Positions 8,338-17,221 of a DNA stretch of 64,000 nucleotides are shown piece after piece. The position numbers and the translations under genes were made by a program. This DNA comes from a gamma proteobacterium symbiont of Ctena orbiculata (GTDB taxonomy: Bacteria > Pseudomonadota > Gammaproteobacteria > Chromatiales > Chromatiaceae). A model generated the notes under the pieces. It did no database searches and was not told the origin of the DNA. It was given only the letters and a program-made list of their open reading frames with translations. The stretch is taken from contig QBVD01000063.1 of assembly GCA_003058525.1 (NCBI GenBank), forward strand, positions 25,842 to 89,841. The letters are read 5' to 3'. Position 1 is the first letter of the stretch. Each line of letters opens with the position of its first letter.

Positions 8338-9444
8338 TTATTCCTCACGCTTGATGATGACATTCTGCCCATCGCGCAACGCTTCATTGCCTTGCACCAC
8401 AACGGTGGTATCGGCGGCCAAGCCGCTGGTGATAGTGACCATGCCGTTGAAACTCAAACCGGTTTGAACCTGTTGTTCAGAGACCGTGGCGCTTTCTCCT
8501 TTCTGATTGACCGCCCAAACGGTGACACGACCGTCTGGGTAGCGTATCAATGCATCTCGATGGATCACGACACCTCGAGTACCTGTATTCAAACGCAGTA
8601 CCGCGCTGGCCGACATCCCCGGCGCCAGCTTCGCTTGGTGATCGTCTAGCGTTGCCCGAACCAGAAAGGTGCGAGTGCCCGGGTCGGTTACCGGGATAAT
8701 AGTCTCGATCACGCCATCAAATGTTCGCCCAGGCAGTGCATCCAAGCTGATAAGGATCTTGGTGGTTTTATCCAGTTTGGCGTAAACGGATTGCGGGACC
8801 CGGAAATCGATGCGCAGTCCCTCGGTAGCGATCAATTCGACGACGGTGTCACCCGGCTGAATCCACTCGCCCTGTTCGACCAGTCTGCGACTGATGACGC
8901 CGGCGAATGGCGCTATCAGCTTGTGGCGCTTCAGTTGCGCCGCCTGGCGTTGCTGCTCTGCCTGGAAACGCTTTACTCCAGCACTGTCAATGCGAACCTC
9001 AGCCGCCAGCGACTCGATTTCATTGACCGACACGCTGTGGCGCTTGGCCAGCACCTTGGCATCGTTCAGACGGCGCTTGGCGTCCTCCAGTTCCTGGATC
9101 GCACTTTCCGTTGCAGCGCGAGCCGCCGCCAGGGAAAGCCTGTCCAGCTCCGAATTGAGCTGCAGGATTTCATCACCGGTCCGCACCTGGTCGCCTATCT
9201 CGATTGATATACGCTCAACGATACCGCTCACCTCAGTCGATAGTTTAGCGATACGTGCTGAGATTACGCTGCCGGTTATTGGAACCTCTTCGATTAGTGC
9301 GACCTCCTCGGCTGAGTCAACCAGAACCATCGGACCGCTCTGTTGAGCAAATGCTAGGTTCCCGCAAATGAACGCCATTAACACCAAGCATCGTCTCAAA
9401 ACAAAGGGGCGTGTCTGGCGCCGATTTTTTTGCGGAATATTCAT
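8338..9444 (-). CDS. RND efflux periplasmic adaptor (HlyD/MFP family)
   Basis: Bridges the RND pump to an outer-membrane channel. A signal peptide (R-R-C-L-V-L-M-A-F-I and on, cut after F-A-Q) is followed by a lipoyl-like half (V-E-R-I-S-I-E-I-G-D-Q-V), a helical hairpin with heptad-like Ala/Leu (about 100-170), the second lipoyl half (A-P-F-A-G-V-I-S-R-R-L-V-E-Q-G-E), and a beta-barrel domain with P-V-T-D-P-G-T-R-T-F. I chose the ATG at 9444 because it puts the signal peptide at the N-terminus; an ATG at 9480 would add 12 residues with two Cys and a His that are unlike a signal peptide. It is the first gene of the pump operon. Confidence 0.93.
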   Translation of the reverse strand: MNIPQKNRRQTRPFVLRRCLVLMAFICGNLAFAQQSGPMVLVDSAEEVALIEEVPITGSVISARIAKLSTEVSGIVERISIEIGDQVRTGDEILQLNSELDRLSLAAARAATESAIQELEDAKRRLNDAKVLAKRHSVSVNEIESLAAEVRIDSAGVKRFQAEQQRQAAQLKRHKLIAPFAGVISRRLVEQGEWIQPGDTVVELIATEGLRIDFRVPQSVYAKLDKTTKILISLDALPGRTFDGVIETIIPVTDPGTRTFLVRATLDDHQAKLAPGMSASAVLRLNTGTRGVVIHRDALIRYPDGRVTVWAVNQKGESATVSEQQVQTGLSFNGMVTITSGLAADTTVVVQGNEALRDGQNVIIKREE

Positions 9445-9871
9445 ATGGCCTTGGCAGGAGAAACAATGATATGACTTCATAAATCTATCACCGAAGCTCG
9501 AAAATGGAGCATTATTTTACTATTGGAAGAATTTGATTTCTCAAGGACTTAATTGTTTATAGTGTCTCCCGCCTGCTGAAGTCAGCTGAGTCCGGCCGAG
9601 ATTTACGTCCGGATTGCCTCCTGCCCTTAGACCGCACTTCCAAAACAATAATCCATCGCAACTGTATTGTCCGTATTTGCACCAAGTTCGGCAGCTTCTT
9701 TCAGAGCGCCGTTCATCAGCATACGCATTTTCTTCCGGTCTTCATACAGTTCTCCGGTATGTTGGCCCGCTTAATTTCGTGGTCAGTTAATCCATTCCAG
9801 TCATGGATGAGCAGTACCGTCGGGCGTCAGATCCGGCGGAGATATAGTATCCCGCGCAGGGTCTTCCATCC
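9445..9871. other. Intergenic region with an unassigned open frame
   Basis: Holds the leader of the RND operon. A minus-strand frame at 9627-9770 runs 47 codons between stops (contains G-E-L-Y-E-D-R-K-K-M-R-M-L-M-N-G and A-A-E-L-G) without a proper start codon at its beginning. It reads like a helical gene fragment, perhaps the decayed 3' end of a lost gene. No promoter or RNA structure was recognised. Confidence 0.3.
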
Positions 9872-10723
9872 TCACTGTAGATAATGACTGATAAAATCAG
9901 CGGCTCGTTGTATGGCATCTTTTGCAGCCAAATCATCAGCAAATGTGCGAATATTCTCTGGACGAAAATCGAAACCACGCCCAACACCGGGATAGATGAA
10001 TAGCTCTACAGGACGATTGTTGGCCTGCATAGACTTGACAGCGGTTTCTATACTCCTCCTTCTTTGGTACTGCTCTTTTTCACCAATAAAGATGAGTGCG
10101 GGAATGACGAGATCATCAGCCTCTTTGGCGTAGCGATAAACCTGCATTGGCTCAGGTGCATTTGGGTCCTGCATATGTGGATAGTAAGAGACGTAGCAAG
10201 CGACTTCTTTGTTTTGCCGCTTCCTGGTAACAGCGACTTTCAGTGTCATGTAACCGCCGCGTGTATGTGAGTAGAGACAGATTTTATCTGAACTGATATC
10301 CGACAGACTAAGTAAATGATCAACTCCCATGCTGACGTCACTTTCCAGTGCGTAGTCATGCTCTATTGGAAATTTTTCGATGAAGCGCGCGGAAAAGACA
10401 TCAGGTGCTAGAATCACGAATCCACGGGCAGCAAGTCTTTGTGCATGGCGTACCACCAAATCGTCAAGGCCGCGCCGTCCATGTTGAAACAGAATGCCGG
10501 GGTATTTCTTGTTGTCATCAGGGCGGATAATCAAGGCAGGTATTTCAACATCTCCATTTGTGTAGGATGTATGACGTATAGTCACTGTGTTGTTGACTGG
10601 TATAGTTAATCTTCCTTTCTCCCACCATTCTTCATCCCACCACTGCTTGTTTGGGTTTAGCGGATCTTCAGCCTTCGCTAAGGGGCAAAGTAACGTTATC
10701 AGGCAAAGAATGATTCTTGACAT
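9872..10723 (-). CDS. Secreted dienelactone hydrolase-like protein, altered catalytic residues
   Basis: An alpha/beta-hydrolase fold protein with a signal peptide (about residues 1-18, cut after A-K-A). The fold signature is intact: P-G-I-L-F-Q-H-G-R-R-G, A-A-R-G-F-V-I-L-A-P-D-V, and a nucleophile elbow region L-Y-S-H-T-R-G-G-Y. At the elbow, where DLH enzymes have Cys or Ser, this protein has Thr. The usual Y-P-G-x-G-H-G-F histidine motif reads Y-P-G-V-G-R-G-F, so His is replaced by Arg, and the acidic position lies in I-G-E-K-E-Q. Either it is a pseudoenzyme that binds ligands in the periplasm or the chemistry is unusual. It stands alone on the minus strand. Confidence 0.85.
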   Translation of the reverse strand: MSRIILCLITLLCPLAKAEDPLNPNKQWWDEEWWEKGRLTIPVNNTVTIRHTSYTNGDVEIPALIIRPDDNKKYPGILFQHGRRGLDDLVVRHAQRLAARGFVILAPDVFSARFIEKFPIEHDYALESDVSMGVDHLLSLSDISSDKICLYSHTRGGYMTLKVAVTRKRQNKEVACYVSYYPHMQDPNAPEPMQVYRYAKEADDLVIPALIFIGEKEQYQRRRSIETAVKSMQANNRPVELFIYPGVGRGFDFRPENIRTFADDLAAKDAIQRAADFISHYLQ

Positions 10724-11164
10724 TTTTATAACTACGGTTCTTTGGTTTCAGCATTATATTGAAGTACAAATAAAGATAAGCCGAAGCAGAAAGCGATTTG
10801 TAAGATATAAAATGATTGTGGATGATATAAACTAAATAAAGACCTTAAGAATATTAGTGGAATACCTCAATCTAACATTTCGATTCTACTTTCTGAATGA
10901 TAGCTATAACATTCAGTTTTAGATGCCTAGGCGACGAGTATCTCGATACCGGAAACGACCGGTTTTGGCCGAAATCGGCTATAACGCCATCCTCAAGAAA
11001 TGCCCACTTCTACCCGTATCATCCTGGTGTTTATTTGTAATGCATTTGGATCTGTCGGTTTGCTTTGTTGAGATGGTTTTAAATTTACAACAATTCTTCC
11101 ACAGATTAGTTCATATAGAAGTACCTGCGGTAAACTTGAGCACCTGACACGAGTAGCGCATTGA
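10724..11164. other. AT-rich intergenic region
   Basis: Lies between the start of the hydrolase-like gene and the stop of nifJ. The left half (10740-10900) is AT-rich and probably promoter DNA for the hydrolase gene. Around 10950-10980 there is a short run of related CCGG/CCGAAA blocks (CCGGAAACGACCGG then TTTTGGCCGAAA) of unknown meaning. No gene is supported. Confidence 0.35.
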
Positions 11165-14100
11165 CTATTTATCTGTCTCTCCCACAGCCAGTTTCGCCAA
11201 CTGTTCATAGAGCTGATAACGGGTCTTGATATGCTGCTGTGCCTGACGCATGAAACGTTCCGAAAGATCCGGGTGGGTACGCTCCAATACACTGAACCGG
11301 GTTTCCGTACTGGCGAAGTCGCGATAGGGGATGGAGGGTTCCTTGGAGTCCATCTTTAAGGGATTCTCACCTTTTTCGGTCCGTCGGGGATCGTAGCGGA
11401 ACAGGGGCCAGTGTCCCGAGTCGACCGCCAGCTCCTGCTGCCGGATGTTGTTCGATAGATCCACGCCATGGGCGATACAGGGTGAGTAACAGATGATCAG
11501 CGAGGGCCCCTCGTAGGACTCGGCCTCGAGAAAGATGCGCAGGGTATGCACGTCCTTGGCGCCGAAGGCCACCTGTCCCACGTAGACATTGCCGTAGGAC
11601 ATGGCCATCAAGGCGATATCCTTCTTATTGGTCGGCTTGCCGCTGGCGGAGAACTTGGCGACCGCACCGAGGGGTGTTGCCTTGGATGTCTGGCCGCCGG
11701 TGTTGGAGTAGGTCTCAGTGTCGAGCAGCAGGATGTTGACGTTGCGTCCGGATGCCAGGACATGGTCGACGCCGCCATAGCCGATGTCGTAGGCCCAGCC
11801 GTCACCGCCCACCAGCCAGACACTCTTTCTCGCCAGGCTGTCGGCCACCGCCAACAGTCTTTTGGCCTCCGGGGTGTCGAGATCGGCCAATTTCTCTTTC
11901 AACATATCGATACGCTGGCGCTGTTCGAATATCTCTGCCTCATTCTGCTGTTCTGCGCCAAGCAGGGCGTCGCACAGTTCACCGCCCAGTTGTTCCTGCA
12001 TCTCATGGATCAGGGTGATGGCATGGTCCCGCTGTTTATCGATGGCGATGCGCATGCCGAATCCGAATTCCGCATTGTCCTCGAACAGAGAGTTTGACCA
12101 GGTGGGGCCTCTACCCTCCGGATTGGTGGTGTAGGGGGTTGTGGGCAGATTGCCGCCGTAGATGGAAGAACAGCCGGTGGCATTGGCGATCAGCATGCGG
12201 TCACCGAAGAGCTGGGTCGCCAGTTTGATGTAGGGTGTCTCGCCGCATCCCACACAGGCCCCGGAGAATTCGAACAGGGGCTGCATGATCATCGATCCCT
12301 TGAGGGTCGTCTGCTTGAGCCGGCTGCGATCGTACTCGGGCAGGGTAAGGAAGAAATCCCAGTTGGCGCGCTCCTGGCGGTGGTAGGATTCATCGTCCAC
12401 CATATTGAGCGCCTTGCGATGAGGATCCTTTTTATCCCGGATCGGACAGATCTCCACACACAGGCCGCAGCCGGTACAGTCGTCGGGCGCCACCTGATAA
12501 CTGATATGGCTCCCCGGCTCGAAATCCTTGCCGCCCTTTACCTGGGTATGGAGGAAGCTGTCGGGGGCATGTTCGGTCAGTGCTTCGGGGAAGACCTTTG
12601 AGCGGATCGCGGCGTGAGGACAGACAAGGGGGCATTTGCCGCAGTGGGTACAGAGGTCCATCTCCCATTTCGGCAGCTGTAGCGCGATGTTGCGTTTCTC
12701 ATAAGCGGTGGTGCCCACGGGCCAGGTGCCATCGGAGGGCATCAAACTGACCGGCACGGCATCCCCCAGGCCTGCGATGATCAGGGAGGTCACCTGTTGC
12801 ACGAAGGGTGGTGCATCGGCGGGCACCACTGCCTTGGGAGTCTCGTCCCTGGTGACTGCCTGCGGCACCTGTACCGGGTGCAGACCGGCCAGCGCCGCAT
12901 CGATGGCGTCATAGTTGCGTTGCAGCAGACGTGCCCCCTTGCGGCCATAACTCTTCTTCACCGCCTGTTTGATCAGTTCAATGGCGCGATCCTGATCCAG
13001 CAGGTCTGAGATAGCGAAGAAGCAGGTCTGCATGATGGTGTTGATGCGCCGGCCCATGCCGGTCTTGTCGGCAATTGCGTAGGCATCGATGATATAGAAG
13101 CTGAGTGCCTTATCGATGATCTGCCGCTGCATCTTACCGGGCAGGGTCTGCCACACCTCATCCGCTCCCGCACTGGTATTGAGCAGAAACACGCCACCCG
13201 GTTTGGCCTTGTCGAGCATTTCGTATCGGTCCGGAAAGGTGGGTTGGTGGCAGGCGACGAAACTCGCTTCGTCCTCGCCGATCAGGTAGGTGCTGTTGAT
13301 CGGCTCGGGGCCGAAGCGCAGATGCGAGACGGTCACTGCCCCCGATTTTTTTGAGTCGTATTGAAAATAGCCCTGGGCATGGTTGTCTGTCTGCTCGCCG
13401 ATGATCTTGATGGAGTTCTTGTTGGCGGATACGGTACCGTCGGCCCCCAGGCCATAGAAGAGGCAGGCGGTGACGCCCTGGCTGGCTGCGGGCCGAAAAC
13501 GGCTGTCCCAGGGCAGACTGGTCTTGCTGAGGTCGTCGATGATGCCGACGGTGAAGGGGTTTCTCGGCCGGTCGAGGGCCAGCTCTTCAAAGATGCCCTT
13601 GACCATCGCCGGGGTAAACTCTTTCGAGGAGAGGCCGTAGCGGCCACCGACGATTCTTGGTAACTGACTCCGGCGCCGGTCGTTGTAGGCCTGGGCTAAG
13701 GCTCCTAGTACATCCTTGTAGAGTGGTTCGCCATCGGCGCCTGGCTCCTTGGTGCGATCGAGGACGGCGATCTTCTGTACCGATGCGGGTACTGCGGCCA
13801 GCAGCCGCGCCGCATCGAAGGGGCGGAACAGGCGCACCTTGACCATGCCCACAGGCTCCCCCTCGGTCACAAGATGCTCCACCGCCTCCTGGGCGGCGCC
13901 GATGCCGGAACCCATCAGCATGATCAGGCGCTCAGGTCGCTCCGCACCCAGATATTCGAACAGGCTGTATTGGCGGCCGGTTAGGCGGGCAAAACGATCC
14001 ATCGTCGATTGCAGGATGGACGGTGCATCAGCATAGAAAGGGTTGACCGTTTCACGCCCTTGGAAATAGACATCCGGGTTTTGCGAAGTGCCGCGAATCA

Positions 14101-14740
14101 CCGGGTGGTCGGGTGAGAGCGCACGTTGCCGATGGGCCGTGATCCACTCTTCGTCGAGTATCGCCCTGATGCTTTCCTCGTTGGGCAGGTGGATCTTGTT
14201 GACCTCGTGTGAAGTGCGAAAACCGTCAAAGAAGTGGAGGTAGGGCACCCGGCTTTCCAGGGTAGCCGCCTGGGCGATCAGGGCAAAGTCCGCCACCTCC
14301 TGCACGCTGGCGGAGCAGAGCATGGCATAGCCGGTGGCGCGGCAGGCCATGACATCGCTATGGTCACCGAAGATGGAGAGGGCCTGAACCGCCAATGAAC
14401 GGGCCGAGACATGCAGAACTGTCGGGGTCAGCTCTCCCGCGATCTTGTACATGTTGGGTATCATCAAAAGCAAGCCCTGAGAGGCGGTGAATGAGGTGGA
14501 GAGAGAGCCCGCCTGCAATGCCCCATGTACCGTCCCGGCGGCGCCGGCCTCGCTCTGCATCTCGATCACATCCGGCACCGAACCCCAGATATTTTTTATG
14601 CCCCGGGCAGACCACTCGTCTGACCACTCCCCCATGGGCGATGCCGGAGTGATCGGATAGATGGCGATGATTTCATTGGTTAGGTGTGCAATATAAGCAG
14701 CGGCTTCGTTACCGTCGATGGTCACCATGTTTTTTTGCAT
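11165..14740 (-). CDS. nifJ: Pyruvate:ferredoxin (flavodoxin) oxidoreductase
   Basis: Homodimeric-type PFOR that oxidises pyruvate to acetyl-CoA and CO2, passing electrons to ferredoxin or flavodoxin. All domains are in one 1191-aa chain: an N-terminal pyruvate-binding domain (Y-P-I-T-P-A-S-P-M-G-E near residue 30), a transketolase-like central domain, a gamma domain, a two-cluster ferredoxin domain (C-T-H-C-G-K-C-P-L-V-C-P and C-T-G-C-G-L-C-V-E-I-C-P, about 670-750), and a C-terminal TPP domain with a fourth cluster (C-V-G-C-G-E-T-P-Y) and GDGWAYDIGYGG. The ATG at 14740 gives the usual M-Q-K-N-M-V-T-I-D-G-N-E-A start with AGGA nine bases upstream. It is divergent from the hydrogenase operon, which suggests shared anaerobic or fermentative electron flow. 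Confidence 0.95.
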   Translation of the reverse strand: MQKNMVTIDGNEAAAYIAHLTNEIIAIYPITPASPMGEWSDEWSARGIKNIWGSVPDVIEMQSEAGAAGTVHGALQAGSLSTSFTASQGLLLMIPNMYKIAGELTPTVLHVSARSLAVQALSIFGDHSDVMACRATGYAMLCSASVQEVADFALIAQAATLESRVPYLHFFDGFRTSHEVNKIHLPNEESIRAILDEEWITAHRQRALSPDHPVIRGTSQNPDVYFQGRETVNPFYADAPSILQSTMDRFARLTGRQYSLFEYLGAERPERLIMLMGSGIGAAQEAVEHLVTEGEPVGMVKVRLFRPFDAARLLAAVPASVQKIAVLDRTKEPGADGEPLYKDVLGALAQAYNDRRRSQLPRIVGGRYGLSSKEFTPAMVKGIFEELALDRPRNPFTVGIIDDLSKTSLPWDSRFRPAASQGVTACLFYGLGADGTVSANKNSIKIIGEQTDNHAQGYFQYDSKKSGAVTVSHLRFGPEPINSTYLIGEDEASFVACHQPTFPDRYEMLDKAKPGGVFLLNTSAGADEVWQTLPGKMQRQIIDKALSFYIIDAYAIADKTGMGRRINTIMQTCFFAISDLLDQDRAIELIKQAVKKSYGRKGARLLQRNYDAIDAALAGLHPVQVPQAVTRDETPKAVVPADAPPFVQQVTSLIIAGLGDAVPVSLMPSDGTWPVGTTAYEKRNIALQLPKWEMDLCTHCGKCPLVCPHAAIRSKVFPEALTEHAPDSFLHTQVKGGKDFEPGSHISYQVAPDDCTGCGLCVEICPIRDKKDPHRKALNMVDDESYHRQERANWDFFLTLPEYDRSRLKQTTLKGSMIMQPLFEFSGACVGCGETPYIKLATQLFGDRMLIANATGCSSIYGGNLPTTPYTTNPEGRGPTWSNSLFEDNAEFGFGMRIAIDKQRDHAITLIHEMQEQLGGELCDALLGAEQQNEAEIFEQRQRIDMLKEKLADLDTPEAKRLLAVADSLARKSVWLVGGDGWAYDIGYGGVDHVLASGRNVNILLLDTETYSNTGGQTSKATPLGAVAKFSASGKPTNKKDIALMAMSYGNVYVGQVAFGAKDVHTLRIFLEAESYEGPSLIICYSPCIAHGVDLSNNIRQQELAVDSGHWPLFRYDPRRTEKGENPLKMDSKEPSIPYRDFASTETRFSVLERTHPDLSERFMRQAQQHIKTRYQLYEQLAKLAVGETDK

Positions 14741-15044
14741 AGCCTGAATTCCTGCTCTGGTTGCCGGGATAATCGTGAAAACCAAACTGATCTGCAGCGG
14801 TCATCGGTTATTTGCGTGAGGGCAATCCCGCTCCTGTTCGGTGCATTTAATATCCATGATTGATGAAGGTCATAGTACGACTGATTTTATGCTTTTTTTG
14901 CCTATGCAGCATGGATTCCTTGGCTAGAATTAAGTCGAAGAAGAATCCGATTCAGATCCTGAATCCTTTAATAGCGCAGGCGCGTATTTTTTAACTTTAC
15001 GCTTTTTCCCAGTGATGACCAAGTAACGGTCACAAGGATCCAGT
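14741..15044. promoter_or_regulatory. Divergent promoter region of nifJ and the hydrogenase operon
   Basis: These 304 bases must hold the promoters of both transcription units. The part at 14870-14960 is T-rich. A degenerate FNR-like dyad (TTGAT-N4-GTCAT, 14860-14873) is present but weak. No sigma-54 element was found. Confidence 0.4.
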
Positions 15045-16175
15045 GTGAATTCTCAGGTCCACCCATCTGTCGAAAGGCGTCCGGGTTTTCTCCCTCGTTC
15101 GTCATTGCAGGCACTCTTCACGGTTTTGTTACAGACCGGCTACAAGATATTCGGTCCCCAGGTTCGTGACGGTGCGATTCAGTTCGTGTATATGGACGAC
15201 CCTGAGTCGTTGCCGATGGGTGTGACCAATGAGCAGCAACCGGGACACTATCGATTGACCAGCGGGGAGAGCCGGCGACTCTTCGACTGGAATCACGGTC
15301 CACAGGCTTTGAAGCCACTCTGTTTCGCTCCTCGTGAGGTGCTCTGGCTGGAGAGTGCGGCGCCCTTCGCCTTCAAGCGCACCCTGCCGGAGGTCACGCA
15401 GACTGCAGTGATAGGCGTGCGGGCCTGTGATTTGGCGGCGCTGGCGATACTGGATCAGCACTTCGAGCTCGAGATGCGGCCGGATCCCCATTACCGGCAG
15501 CGTCGGGATAGCCTGTTGCTGATCGGGGTCGATTGCGCCCATTCAGCCTCGACCTGCTTTTGTGCCTCCACCGGTGATGGCCCGGCTCTGGATGGTGGTT
15601 ACGACATCGGCATGGCGGAACTCGATGAGGGTTTTCTGATCTGGCACCAAAGCGACAAAGGTCAGGCGATCACCGATCAATTGAAACTCCGGCCCGCCGA
15701 CGATGACCAGCTGGAGGCGATGCTGCAGGCCACCACCCGGGCAGCCGGACAACAGAAGCGCCATCTGCCCGGAAGTGAGGAACTGCAAAAACTCTACATG
15801 CGTTTGGAACACAGTCACTGGGATCAGGTGGCAGAACGCTGCCTCGCTTGCGGTAACTGTACCGCGGTCTGTCCCACCTGCTTCTGCTATCAGGTCGAAC
15901 ATGAAATGGCCCTGACCGGCGATAGTGCGGAGATGGTCCGCAGTTGGGACTCCTGTTTCAGTCCGACCCATAGCGATATGGGGCATTTCCAGGTCCGCAA
16001 CAACATCAAGTACCGCTATCGTCAATGGATGACCCACAAGCTCGCCGGGTGGCAGGTGCAGCAGAGACGTATCGGTTGCACCGGCTGCGGTCGCTGCATC
16101 GCCTGGTGTCCGGTGGGAATAGATCTGACCGAGGAAGTAACGGCAGTGTTGGAGGAGGGCAGTCTCGATGTTTGA
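15045..16175 (+). CDS. hydB: Sulfhydrogenase-type beta subunit, 4Fe-4S electron-transfer protein
   Basis: First gene of a group 3b-type cytoplasmic NiFe hydrogenase operon. The 376-aa protein resembles HydB of archaeal sulfhydrogenase and AsrA of anaerobic sulfite reductase: a long N-terminal domain with conserved V-R-A-C-D-L-A-A-L and G-V-D-C-A-H, then two ferredoxin-type motifs, C-L-A-C-G-N-C-T-A-V-C-P (about 265-280) and C-T-G-C-G-R-C-I-A-W-C-P (about 345-360). It carries electrons between the delta/alpha hydrogenase module and the flavin gamma subunit. The end overlaps the next gene by 8 bases, consistent with translational coupling. Confidence 0.9.
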   Translation: MNSQVHPSVERRPGFLPRSSLQALFTVLLQTGYKIFGPQVRDGAIQFVYMDDPESLPMGVTNEQQPGHYRLTSGESRRLFDWNHGPQALKPLCFAPREVLWLESAAPFAFKRTLPEVTQTAVIGVRACDLAALAILDQHFELEMRPDPHYRQRRDSLLLIGVDCAHSASTCFCASTGDGPALDGGYDIGMAELDEGFLIWHQSDKGQAITDQLKLRPADDDQLEAMLQATTRAAGQQKRHLPGSEELQKLYMRLEHSHWDQVAERCLACGNCTAVCPTCFCYQVEHEMALTGDSAEMVRSWDSCFSPTHSDMGHFQVRNNIKYRYRQWMTHKLAGWQVQQRRIGCTGCGRCIAWCPVGIDLTEEVTAVLEEGSLDV

Positions 16176-16998
16176 TCCCCATATGCCACATGTCGCAGTG
16201 ATCGATCGGCGTATTCAGGAATCACCCACAATCTTTACGTTAAGGCTTCAGTACGACTGGGAGGTGCGGCAGGCCTACGAATTCGATCCCGGACAGTTCA
16301 ACATGGTGACTCTCTTCGGTGTTGGAGAGATCCCCATCTCCATCGTCAACGACCCCCTGGACAACCACTACTTCGACCATACGATCCGGGTGGTCGGGCG
16401 TGTCTCGGATGGGTTGTCGAAACTGCAACCGGGTGATCGGGTCGGTATTCGCGGTCCTTTCGGTCGGGGCTGGCCGCTGGCGCGAATGAAGGGCAAGGAT
16501 ATTCTACTGATCACTGGAGGACTGGGCTGTGCCCCACTGGTGTCGGTTATCAGATTCATCATGCGCCGCCGCGAATACTATGGCCGCATCCACATCCTGC
16601 AGGGGGTCAAGCACTCCGATGATCTCATATGGCGCGAACAGTATGACGAATGGGCAAAGCTGAGAGACGTGCATATTCTGCTGGCGGCGGATGTTGTCGG
16701 TAAGGGCTGGAAAGGACAACAAGGGATGGTGACTGAGCTGATCAGCCAGATTTCGGTACGACCCCATCGGACAGTGGCCCTGCTCTGTGGGCCGGAGCTG
16801 ATGATGCTGGCAGCCATCGCCAATCTGCGCGACATGGCGCTGGCCGACGGCAGTATCTGGTTCAGCATGGAGCGCAACATGCAGTGTGGCATCGGGCAGT
16901 GTGGCCACTGCCAGGTCGGTCCGCACTATGTGTGCCAGGACGGGCCGGTATTCTGTTATTCGGATCTGGCGGACTTTTTGGGGGCGAAAGGATTTTAA
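16168..16998 (+). CDS. hydG: Sulfhydrogenase-type gamma subunit, FAD/NAD(P)-binding
   Basis: A ferredoxin-NADP reductase fold protein of 276 aa. The N-terminal FAD-binding barrel contains P-G-Q-F-N-M-V and R-V-V-G-R-V-S. The nucleotide-binding domain has G-G-L-G-C-A-P-L. The C-terminus has a [2Fe-2S] site, C-G-I-G-Q-C-G-H-C with further Cys in Y-V-C-Q-D-G-P-V-F. It exchanges electrons with NAD(P)H, so the hydrogenase is expected to be reversible and coupled to the cytoplasmic NADPH or NADH pool. A gap of about 220 bases filled by an inverted-repeat element separates it from the small-subunit gene. Confidence 0.92.
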   Translation: MFDPHMPHVAVIDRRIQESPTIFTLRLQYDWEVRQAYEFDPGQFNMVTLFGVGEIPISIVNDPLDNHYFDHTIRVVGRVSDGLSKLQPGDRVGIRGPFGRGWPLARMKGKDILLITGGLGCAPLVSVIRFIMRRREYYGRIHILQGVKHSDDLIWREQYDEWAKLRDVHILLAADVVGKGWKGQQGMVTELISQISVRPHRTVALLCGPELMMLAAIANLRDMALADGSIWFSMERNMQCGIGQCGHCQVGPHYVCQDGPVFCYSDLADFLGAKGF

Positions 16999-17003
16999 CT
17001 GAC

Positions 17004-17158
17004 GAGTTTTGAGTTATGAGTTTTGAGTTGGTTGTGTGCGGCAAGCCGCACGGTTCTTTGATTCCCTCTAACACAGGTAGAGGGCACACGTGAGATGAAA
17101 AATCTTGAGCGTAGCGAATACAACCAACTCAAAACTAAAAACTTATAACTTAAAACTT
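17004..17158. repeat. Large inverted-repeat element inside the hydrogenase operon
   Basis: The left arm (17004-17035) and right arm (17120-17158) are imperfect inverted repeats built from GAGTTTTGAGTTATGAG-like units; the inner 15 bases TTTTGAGTTGGTTGT and ACAACCAACTCAAAA match perfectly. Between the arms are two perfect hairpins: GTGCGGC-AA-GCCGCAC (17036-17051) and CCCTCTA-N7-TAGAGGG (17064-17084). The whole could fold into a cruciform or a branched RNA in the intercistronic space. It resembles a mobile intergenic repeat more than a terminator, having no T-tract. Confidence 0.8.
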
Positions 17159-17221
17159 CCGGTACCTGTGGCTGTGTAAGCTGATCTATCTGACATTCTT
17201 TGGAAGACGGAGTTTAGAAAC

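Noticed and set aside
10923..11147. 74-codon plus-strand ORF between the hydrolase-like gene and nifJ
   Set aside because: Composition and lack of ribosome site suggest chance; the short CCGG-rich repeats explain its basic start.
14860..14873. FNR-like dyad TTGAT-N4-GTCAT between nifJ and hydB
   Set aside because: Second half-site matches only three of five bases; too weak to call.
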